DNA from: Pisolithus tinctorius
Lineage: Eukaryota; Basidiomycota; Agaricomycetes; Boletales; Pisolithaceae
Reading direction: 5' to 3'
Length of the DNA: 64,000 nucleotides
Assembly (NCBI GenBank): GCA_024663395.1
Contig: JANFAH010000084.1
Location: forward strand, 1-64,000
Below are positions 34,601 through 44,179 of this stretch, one piece after another. A model generated the notes under the pieces. That model was not told the DNA's origin, made no database searches, and was given only the letters and a program-made list of their open reading frames with translations. The first letter of the stretch is position 1, and each line of letters starts with the position of its first letter. Both the position numbers and the translations under genes were made by a program.

Positions 34601-35825
34601 CTCCAGAGGTCGCCTTGCCAACCAAGGAATCACCGTCAGCGGCCGCTCAAGCCTTCTTTGAAGGTGCCTTCGGCGTTGCTGGCCAGAGCACGGAGGGCCC
34701 TGCCGCTCCAGAGTCAATACGCGGAACGGAGGCTCCAGCCGAGACCTCGTCGCCTGCTTTTGACCCCTTTGGTGTACTAGTGAAGTCCGCTGAAACTCAA
34801 AATTCCCCTAGCACCTCTGCCAAAGAGTCCGGCACCGTGACATTCCCAGGTTTTTCGCAAACGTCGAACTTCTTCGACGACACGTTTGGTGAAGATTTTG
34901 ACTTCGGGTCCCAATCTGTTGCAGAGAAAATACCTATTGTCGAGTCTCCGTTGACCACGACTGCCCCTGTGAACGGTGGCATCCCCACGGACAAAGCGCA
35001 CACGTCTCATGGTAATGGAGGGTTCGATTTATTCTTGCAGCCAAGCAACACTAGCACATCTGCTGCACCACCAAAGGAAGCGGAAACACAACAGACCGCT
35101 GCACGTATTTCATTTGATAGCGGTTCTGGTGCTTGGAATGCCAGTCAAACCCAGCCTGAGCAAACAGACCCCAATCAATCAGGCCTCACGAGTATCTCGT
35201 TTGACGAGGCATTTGGAGGACTCGATTCTTCTCAGGCGCTGAGGCTGGGTGATTCGTTATCTTCGCGGTCCTCTCAGGTGGTCACGTTACCCGGATCCGT
35301 CTCTGGGAAGCCATTCCCCGCGATGAGTCCTCCGACGTCGCCTCGCGGTTCCCCCCGTGCAGCTTTGGGAAGACCAATTTCGCCGCAACCGCGCGCCACG
35401 TCGCCACCGCCCCGAGTTGCTTCCCCGAAGACGCTGAGGTCGTCGACGTCCTCGTCCAGAGACGTTCATGAGAAGCCAGCACCACCGCCACGGCATTCTA
35501 AGCTAAGTGTGAGTCTTTTCCCTGCGTTTCGGCTGCGCTAGTTCGTAATCGCTGGTGACTCATTATGACCATCCTGCAGTTGCGGTTACCGTTTGGGAAG
35601 AAAAAGAAACATGATCAGGCACCTCCTCTTCCACCTTCAAGCCTGGCTCGCCGAGCAAATCCTATTCGGGAACAAACTGGACCGCCCGGTACCGAAGACG
35701 ACGACGACCAATCTGTCAAGCAGCTGTCTTCCATGGGCTTCAGTCGTGATCAGGCTGTCGCGGCCCTCGAGGCGAACGACTATGACATGCCGAGGGCACT
35801 CAACAGCCTGCTGGGTGCACAATAA
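31658..35825 (+). CDS. EDE1: EH-domain endocytic scaffold (EDE1/Eps15-like) with C-terminal UBA
   Basis: Three EH domains are visible. EH1 starts ELALVNQIFAQADTQKIGIL with loop DEDNNGFLTKKG. EH2 spans 32103-32440 across two introns (RARFNKMFQSCGPVDGLLSG). EH3 has EKAASDRFFDTLDSHKRGYI and calcium-loop-like SDINNDGRLTRDG. A long coiled coil follows (from ~33400, QLNSTNKSLQAAKSERENLE). Then comes a disordered region with NPF motifs (NNPFGRLA, TNPFGLK). After a 3' intron the last exon codes a UBA domain (VKQLSSMGFSRDQAVAALEA) ending at 35825. EH domains bind NPF peptides, and UBA binds ubiquitin. Ede1 nucleates clathrin-coated endocytic sites. The gene shares a 184-bp divergent promoter with the UBE2C-like gene. 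Confidence 0.92.
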
Positions 35826-36631
35826 TTGGTTGTGGGTCCCGTCATGCATGATATGATATGATGTGACGATCTTTAGGTTGTAGTTTTTTTCTTGTTTTAA
35901 GTTTTCACCCGCGCGCGGTCCATTCCTTTTCTTTCGTATTCCTCGGATGTATAGCTCTTCAACACCCATACATACACACTACACACGCTCATTCATAATC
36001 TATATTCCCCCTTCTTTTCACAATTTAACTCGGCTAGCCGTCACCTCGTGGTTGAGGCACGACAAAGATGTGATTCAGGTTCTTCCTCCGCTCCGGAGTG
36101 GCTCGTCGAACACGTTTTCGATAAGCTTTGTTCCCTAAGGAACGGGCCAAAACCTGACTTCTCAGACCTACTAGCATGCACGAGGTGCCTTGCCTGGTTG
36201 TCCTTGAGGCAGCCTCGAGATTAGAACCAACCCTGAGTATGTGAGTGTTGTTTATCCTTCTCACGGCCGCAGTCAAAATGCCATTATGTGCGTCCATGAC
36301 AGCTTTGTTTCGACGTTGGCATAAAGAGTAGTATCATTGTGGAGGCAAAGACGGATTCCAAATTCATACGTTGACATGCTGTACTAGCTACTTAGAACAA
36401 GCACTGCATCTTTACCGCCAATTCGATAACAAGAATGACTGCGAGATGTGATTCCTCGTCGTTCAATATAAAGTGTCTCGACAACCCAGCTGCCCATCAG
36501 TCAGAAGGCGTGCCTTGATGGAATATGGACACGCACTACTCCCGATATTACGCTACTGCAGGCGACACATATCTTGGCTCATAACCACATTTCAGAGAGG
36601 ATTTTCTGCCCGGCCGATACCTGAATACCCC
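35826..36631. other. Intergenic, presumed PDE1 promoter
   Basis: This 806-bp gap follows EDE1. It has a T-rich 3' UTR-like stretch near 35880-35940 and no recognisable gene. An in-frame upstream ATG at 36518 could extend PDE1 by 38 residues. Confidence 0.4.
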
Positions 36632-38036
36632 ATGCCATTCTTCGACATTGTCGTCGTAGGTTCTGGCGGCGGCGTTGACGAGACTAACCTATCTGGGTAT
36701 GTATATAGTATTGGATGTTTACTCGACTATTATTTCGCGCGTCTTGACGTCTTCCTCAGATATTTGCTGAAACCTTGCGACGCATCTTGGGATGATGGCA
36801 TTATTGCACTGGAAGCAGGTCCGTGATATCGCCGTCGTCATCTAAAACAACTCTGACGCCGACGCTGACACACCGACACCTGCGGCACGCGTGTCTCAAG
36901 GCTCAGGACACGGAGCGCTCGCACATATCTTGAAACGGAATCCGAACCTCTTCGGTCAAGTCATTGCAAATGGGGATGATCCCTCAAAGAGAATCACACC
37001 CTTCACAATATACTCCAACGTTCAGTAAGCACCGTCCCTCCCTTGCTGCTGCAAGAACGATATCCATGTTGGCTTATTGCTATGTTGCCGATCGGAGGTG
37101 TTTCCTGATCACACATGCACACCTTGACCACATAAGCAGCCTCGTTTTGTCCGCGGGTACTATGGGTGGTGGCAGAAAGTACATATATGGGTCTCCACAG
37201 ACGCTCAAAGATCTCGAGACCATTTTCTCCGGCAGAATATGGCCCAAGTTAGCTGGCTATGACGAAGACGACCCCTTATTTCGGCTAATCTATCGCGCGT
37301 CAGTCTTAGACACTTTTCTTCCTGAGCGTCTGAGCATTTCTAAAATAACACTCCCCACCTGATAGCTTGAACGCTGATGGCAAGTACAAGAGCGTGTCCC
37401 AAGACGTCTCGGTGCGCAACATGACTGTCAGTCACGGGGAAAGTGACTCAGGCGGGGTATACGAGAGCTCGTGCTTCTTCGTCAAGCATATTCCTAGTCA
37501 GCACGAATTCATCTTCTTCGGAGATGTCGAACCCGACAGCATTTCCTTGAAACCCAGGAATGTCGACGTCTGGCGTGCAGCCGCACCCAAGATCCCACAC
37601 CACCTGTCTGCCATATTCATCGAATGCTCGTATCCGGCAGGTCGGCCCACCGAGACCCTTTATGGCCATCTGAGCCCCGACCATTTGGTTCAGGAGATGC
37701 TGAATCTTGCCGCAGAGGTCGTTCTTGCACGTAGTTCTTCAAAGAAAAGGGGCGTTCGAGTCCGGAAGAGGCAGAAGAGAGATATGACATCGCCAGAAGT
37801 CCTTTACGGTGCACTCGGCGGCCTTAGGGTATACCTCACGCACTGCAAGGAGACGTTTTCATCGGACCGCCCAATAAACCACCTCATTAGAGATCAGTGT
37901 AGAGACTTGCTCAAGCCACACAACCTTGGCGTAGAGATTCTTACAGCGGACCAGGGAATGAAGATTGGTGAGTTTCTGTGCACTTGGCTCACTCACCCAT
38001 CAGAGACACTTCTAACCGACTTCCTTAGTTATCTAG
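36632..38036 (+). CDS. PDE1: Class II 3',5'-cyclic-nucleotide phosphodiesterase (low-affinity)
   Basis: The product starts MPFFDIVVVGSGGGVDETNL, continues YLLKPCDASWDDGIIALEAG and SGHGALAHILKRNPNLFG, and has the metal-binding motif CFLITHAHLDHISSLV that defines this metallo-beta-lactamase-fold family. Further blocks are YIYGSPQTLKDLETIFSGRI, HEFIFFGDVEPDSISL, AIFIECSYPAGRPTETLYGH, GGLRVYLTHCKETF and ILTADQGMKI. Six exons are inferred, the last adding only VI and a stop at 38034-38036. A basic insert (SSSKKRGVRVRKRQKRD) lies in the middle. Pde1 hydrolyses cAMP and shapes agonist-induced cAMP signals. An in-frame upstream ATG at 36518 would add an Arg-rich leader. Confidence 0.88.
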
Positions 38037-38535
38037 GGAGAGCCGGGTTTATCTTTTCTTGTGAATTATTATTGGTCACGTCATTCGCCTTCGGTCAATG
38101 TATATACCGTGTGTCATAGTTCACTTATTAGTTGTAGCCTTACCACAACTTCCCGATCTTCGATCTTCAACATCTCCTACTTACTTAGGACTGTGTATGT
38201 ACATGTAGAGTTTTTTCTTGGGACTCAGATCATGATCGTGAACCGGTGGCATGTTCGCCCAGCTACGTTAGATACAAGAGCATTGCAAGGTCATGACAGT
38301 AACGTAGAACCATTAACTACTAAGGCGAGCGGAAACAATTAAGAAAGAGGGTACAGAAGACAGAGTAACAGGATATGTGGGAGATGATAACCAGTTGCGC
38401 TGTGATCTACCAGGCGCAGCAAAGAAGGAAATTCGTCCTGATCTATGGTTCCATACCCAACAAGCCTAAAACACACATATCCAGGAATTAAGTAGATCGA
38501 TCCAAGTCCCCGGCAGCAAGCTTGCGAGCCGTAAA
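38037..38535. other. Convergent intergenic region (PDE1 / striatin 3' ends)
   Basis: These 499 bp lie between two 3' ends. AT-rich, with no gene or RNA recognised. Confidence 0.4.
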
Positions 38536-41500
38536 TCACGACGACGCGTAGAGCTTGACGACACCATCCGCGCCTGCACTTGCCATGACAGGCAGGGAGG
38601 GGTGGAACTCGACGTCCAGTGCACCTTCCTTTGCTTTTTCTCTGTGTGACGTTATTTCTTGTGCGCACGTTCGCGAGCCCAATAAGTCCCAGAAACGTAT
38701 TGAACAATCGTGTGACCCAGAGACGAGTGCGAACCCTGCCACGTCGATAGACAGCGATGTCACGCCGTCCAAGTGCGCAGGCATATTGTATGTGCATTGA
38801 CCTGCCCACGGGTGTTAGGGATGGGTGGGTCACCGTGGAATCAATGTCTGAGCGTACCAGTTATGATATCAAAGATCCGGATGAACTTGTCCTCGTGAGC
38901 AGTAATAAGTAAGGGCATCGTTGGATGTGAGACTATCTTATTGACTTGAGTCGCCACCGTGCCATCTGCGAAAACGATCAAGTATAAGTCAGCTTGTACT
39001 TGTGGACTGAATATGACCAACCATATGTCGTGTCCGTAGGCAGCCGTGAGACCTCCTTCCCGGTCTCAATTTCGAATATTTTCACGACTGCATTTTGGTA
39101 TGCTACAGCAACGTTCTTCAGCTCCGTTTTGATAGCCTCGACAGAGGTAGCGCCTGGATTCTCTTTGTCATCTTCACCTTCGTCGTCTTCCCTATCCAAT
39201 CCGTGGTATCCCCATGACAATCGGAGAGCGCCCCCGCCAGGTACACCGACATCCCAAACCTTGACGGTACCTTCTGCACCACAGCTTATGAGGGTACTTT
39301 CATCTCGTACAAGGGCAAGGTCCCAAACAGCGTCAGTATGCCCAATTAGTTCACCTCGCGCAGTGGTGGAGTCATAAGGTGCGTAAGTCGTATGTGAGGG
39401 TGAGGGGAGTGACCACACTCGTATACTAGAGTCGAGAGACGCGCTGTAGATGAGATGGCATGTCGGCGAGTGTACAAGGCATGTAATCCCTGCAGAGTGG
39501 CCGCGAAGAGTGAGCTGAGGCTCACTTTCAGTCGTAGGACGAACACTGAAGACGCAGTGAATAAAGGATGAAAGGAGCAATTAGGTGACGTACACAGATG
39601 AAGTCAAGCCGGCAACGTCCATCCGCCAGATTTTCACAGTGCCGTCGTCTCCGCCAGTTGCCAGGCAGAGCTCAGTCGGGTGGAAAGCTAACGCGCGCAC
39701 GGCGTCCAAGTGACTGAAAACGAACCTGGTGTTAGCGCCTACCCATGCGAAGACGGCGGACAGGAGCAAACCTTCTCAAAGTCCTCTTAGGTTTCCATAA
39801 CTTGGTGCCCTCACCTTCACCTTCCTCAACACCAACGCTGACACTCTCGGATTCATCCTCCTCTTCGCCCTCTTCTGGCTCATCCTCTTCACTGTCATGC
39901 CATCGCCTCGCCTGCTCTTGGTATGACGAGCGAAGCTTCTCACGCCAGTTACTGTCAGGGCGGAAAATGGCTGTCAGTTGTTTCGGTTGTTGTCCGTCCT
40001 CAACGGAAGGCTCAGTGACTGGGGCGCCATCCTGCTGTAACAGTGACGGTGACGGCTGCATTTGTGACCGCTGGGGCTGCGACGGCGGCTGTACGTGGTG
40101 GGGGGGCTGATTATCTTGTGATTGCAGGGCTTGCTGCTGCTGCTGTACCGGCTGTTGCTGGTTCTGATACAGTCCCGCACCAGCGGGAGAAAGCGGACTC
40201 CCTCGCTCCAAAGAACCCGTGGAAGCAGGCGTACTTGCCTGATTAGAAGGAAGGGTTATGCCATTGCTGACACCAGGTGCACCACCCATGACTGGGAACT
40301 CCTTGCCCGGCAAGCCGCCCGTAGTACTGCATATCCCTTGTCCTACGGCGTTGGTTTCCGGAAGCTGTTTCTTTGGCCGGCCATTATAGATCGACTCAAA
40401 GAACCCCTGTGTTTGTCCAGGTTGTGGAAGAGCAGACGCCTGGGGACCGTTGATACCAGGTCCTGCACTGACACTGACACTAGGAGCACCAACACTGGTA
40501 TTAACATTGACACCACCCGCTGAACCAGGGTTCAAGATTGACGGAGTGGGTCCAATGGCAGGGTTTGGGTTAGTGATAAGTGGACGGTTTGGGAGAGGGT
40601 TCATTGCCTGCGGGGAAGTAAGGTAGGAGATTTCCTGTAGGCATTGCTTGAGGTATTCGCGGCTGCGAGCGCGAGACTTGGGGTCGCGCCCTGGAGGAGG
40701 TTTAGTACCGATTGTGGCGGCGGCCACACTGGAAGTCTGTACACCAGTGGTACTTGGGAGCGGGGGATTCCCCGACCACGAGGGCTGACGAGCAGGACCA
40801 GGACCTACACTGTTCGCTGCACGTTCCGGTGGCAAAGAGGAGTCTTACAAGCAAGACCGTTTTAGCATTTGCGAGGCGGTGGATGAGGTGGGACGAGGCA
40901 CACCTTCGCTCCGCGGCGAGCTTCCGCTGCTGCCGTCTTTTGCATCTTCCTTTAAACTTTGCTGAAAGGCACTTGGCTTGGACGGCATCGTTGTAGACGG
41001 TTGTCCAAGTTGCTTTGAGCTGTTGCGCCATCGGGATTGTGACGAGGGCCACAACCTTTAGAATCGAGGTGGGCAAGCTTGAAATGAAAAGCGCGTACCG
41101 TTCCATACGCAACGCGTATTCCAGCATCTTGATGCGACGCATGAGGTCGAGCTTTACATTTTCAAATGACCGGCGTTCTCCCTCGAGGAGGGCAATGCGA
41201 GCCTAAAGGGGTGAAATATAAGCCCAAGGAGCCCCCATACAAGCAGCGATGCAGTCGATGACCGTGTCGTCAGACCGCCGGGGAAAGAGATACGTAGTGC
41301 AGAAAAATAATAAAAAACGAGTGGGCCAAGTGCTCACCCTCATTTCAGCCCTCTCAATTTCCCACTCGTTTCTGTCGCGCTCGTAGCGACGCCATTCCGT
41401 CTGTAAGAAGTGGAGTACGCTGGACAGAGTGTAATCCTGGCCATTTTGTGGGGGCGGAGGTGGAATGCCCTGGCCCTGTTGTGCAAGAGGACCCTGTTGC

Positions 41501-41733
41501 TGCTGTTGCTGAGGAGGTGGACCCGCATTTGCCTGCGGGTTCGGTGGCGGTTGGAGTGCACTCAGCATGGGGATCTGGATGGTCGTCGTCTGCTGTGGAT
41601 GGTGAATGTTGGGCGGTGGGTTTGGATGTGAGGGTTGTGCTGAGGCAGCAGTGCTGGTACTGCTGGAGTGGTATGACGGCTGCTGCTGCTGAGACGGTTT
41701 GACGTTGGAGGCGAGACGGGACGTCGTCAACAT
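38536..41733 (-). CDS. Striatin family scaffold (STRIPAK subunit, Far8/Pro11-like)
   Basis: The start [18 protein letters not shown] leads through a Gln/Pro-rich stretch to the striatin N-terminal helix [40 protein letters not shown] and [20 protein letters not shown]. This is the caveolin/PP2A-binding coiled coil. A conserved motif [20 protein letters not shown] lies in the middle, followed by another Gln-rich segment and an acidic patch. WD40 repeats fill the C-terminal half: [60 protein letters not shown], and a last blade ending [16 protein letters not shown]. Striatin is the PP2A regulatory scaffold of STRIPAK, needed for hyphal fusion and fruiting in fungi. The start lies 219 bp from the HET copy 1 ATG, head to head. 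Confidence 0.9.
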
Positions 41734-41869
41734 TGCAAACAAAAACAACGCTCTTCACACACCAACCACTGGGGAAAGAAGACGAAGAAGAGAGAAAAAA
41801 AGAGTATATACAGGTCTTTTAATCACTTTCACACTTTGCATTCGAAAGAAAACTTTATTGTACAACAAA

Positions 41870-44163
41870 GACGCGTAACGTGTTCTACGCAAGGCCCTGG
41901 GATGATGGATTCCCTCGTGGACGACCGCCCTGAATGACACCGTCCCTAAGTGATGGGAGAGCCCTCAAGAGTGCTCCAAGGACTAGGACAGCGCATTCAG
42001 CAGGCTGTATCCTCGTTGAAAGCGAATCATCACACCGAAGGATCCTCGTCGACACTCTGCGCAACTTGTGCTGCGTTGGATATCAAACAGACCCTTCGTG
42101 ATGGTCTCCGCGAAGAAGACAAAGTCTGCCTTGGGTTACTTCTAGATATTATGGATAAGAGCGATCGCTGTAGCCTATGTTCCCTTGTCTCCGATCTCAT
42201 ACGGCGACGTTGGCGTCTTCACGACTTCCCTAACGCAGACCTTCGGAATGTCATCTGCCATCTGTCTTCGCCCGAGTTCGTCAAAGCTGGCCCCCGAGGC
42301 GGAAAATCATACCATCGTCTTTACATACATCCTTCGCGCCGTCTACCGGATATACAAAGGCAACTGGTGGCTGCTGAAGCGGCACTTCATCTGGATATCC
42401 AATTGTTAGAAGAAGACTCTCGCAAGATGTCGAGATCAAGGGATTTCCACGGTCGCAGGCTAAAGGAAGAGGTTGACATCAGTCTGGTCAAGAAGTGGAT
42501 CAAACGCTGTGAATTAGAGCACGACTGCGAGTCTGTTTGGTGGAGACGGAGTGACGACTGTCTTCCCGACTTTGTCAGGATGATAGACGTAACGAAGATG
42601 GCCTTGGTCCCCGCATCTCCGGATTGCCGCTACGTAGCTCTTAGCTACGTCTGGGGAGGTCCCGGGGATTACTACTGGACGACAACGAAGAATATAAATT
42701 CCCGGGGCCACCCAACTGGACTTGACGCGGGCATTCTCCCAGCAACCATCCGGGACGCGATCCATCTTACTCGCCGAATCGGCGAGCGGTACCTATGGAT
42801 CGATGCGTTATGCATCCTCCAAGACAGTCCAGCAGACAAGGGTACCCAGATTTGCATCATGGACTTGATTTATAGCAGGGCTACGATCACCATCTTCGCC
42901 GCCAGCGGAAATGATGTTCGTGACGACCTACCAGGCATTTCATCGGGTTCCCGGACAATAACCCAACATATTAAATGTGTCCAAGGACTCCATCTCGCAA
43001 TACCGCTTCCACCACTTTCGGAAGCACTGAACGAGTCCATTTGGAACACGCGAGGCTGGACTTTTCAAGAAATTCTCCTTTCACGCCGTCGCTTGGTCTT
43101 TACCAGACACCAGATGTATTTTGAATGTGTAAAAACCGTCTGGTGTGAAGATGTCGTTGGAGAGAGCAAGACTTTGTCTTCCACTCCCATGTTTCGGACG
43201 GCGGTGCACCTTCCCGAATATCCCCAAGGCAATCCCATGAACGTCAGGAACTACACCGACGCTGTGGGACGATACTCGCAGCGCCGCCTGACCGTCGAAT
43301 CGGACATCATCGCCGCAATAACTGCGTTCCTAAATGTTGGGTCAAAAGGGAGCCTGCTGGAGGTGATCCTAAGAAATCGTTCCGGTTTGGAATGTGGATA
43401 AGGTACCTGGATAACTCCTTGTTGTGGCAGCCCAGCCTGCGCGAAGCTCTCGCGCGCCGCACGGTAGCAGACGGTGACCACACGCGATGGCCGTCTTGGG
43501 CATGGACAGGTTGGAAAGGTGCTGTTCAGTACGGAGGCGAGTCGCTGATGCTGTATGGCTTTGACTTCGCAATGCCTGCTACTTCTAACGAATCGCTTGT
43601 TACCGCCTGGCACATGGTTGACGAAGATGGGAGGGCTGTTCGACTGGATGCTAAAATGATCTTAGCAAGTTGGATCGCAGATCGAACAAATCCTCAGATG
43701 TATGCACGGTGCGACAACTATGTGAGTGATCTGGGACTGGAATGTTCACCGCCACCAGGGACGTTGATCTTTCGCACTCGCTGCGCGCACTTCCAAGTGA
43801 TCAAGGTGGACGATGATGTTGCAAATGCGGACGAAGCCGCAGCTCACGTTATTTTTCACATCGTCCCGGTCGATCCAGCACCACAGAGTAATGCTGGGCG
43901 CATCATCCTGCCTGCTTCGGTAGTATCCCCGACAATTTTCGAGTTCATCGTGCTTTCACGTGGTGAGGGGATTCACGGCATCTATGACGAGCTCACGTGG
44001 GGGAAAAGGTACTCCGGGTGTGCATTGCATGTAATGGCAGTGCAAAGGATACACAATGATTCTCGCGTTAGGGAACGAGTTGGGATAGGTGTCATTGTCG
44101 AATCGGCATGGATGAAGAGCCATGGGGAGGAGTGTGTTGTACTGCTCGCGTAGAAATTTACCC
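41870..44163 (+). repeat. Tandem duplication unit 1 (HET gene with upstream and downstream flank)
   Basis: Similarity to unit 2 begins about 80 bp before the HET ATG. Blocks such as CGTGTTCTA, AAGGCCCTG, CCCTCGTGGA and CCGCCCTGAATGACACC recur in order. It stops about 10-15 bp after the HET stop, at AGAAATTTA. Unit 2 begins within about 20 bp, so the copies are head-to-tail and nearly adjacent. Confidence 0.8.
41953..44153 (+). pseudogene. HET-domain protein, copy 1, broken by a frameshift
   Basis: The first frame starts at the ATG at 41953 and runs to a stop at 43401 (482 codons). It then matches the intact copy 2 again in another frame from about 43350 to 44153. Comparison with copy 2 shows a net loss of 4 nt between 43339 and 43350, just after ITAFLNV. 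No plausible intron covers it: the best donor-acceptor pair would be only ~38 nt. The intact part has two CxxC pairs (LCATCAALD, RCSLCSLV) and the HET signature (YVALSYVWGGPGDYY, ATIRDAIHLTRRIGERYLWI, DALCILQD). It also has NTRGWTFQEILLSRRRLVFT. It may still give a truncated protein holding the whole HET domain. A sequencing error is possible. Confidence 0.75.
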
Positions 44164-44179
44164 CTGTTATGCTTAGTAA

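Noticed and set aside
43392..44153. Independent gene starting at an internal ATG after the HET copy 1 frameshift
   Set aside because: The sequence aligns in full with the C-terminal half of copy 2 and has no promoter spacing of its own. It is the cut-off tail of copy 1.
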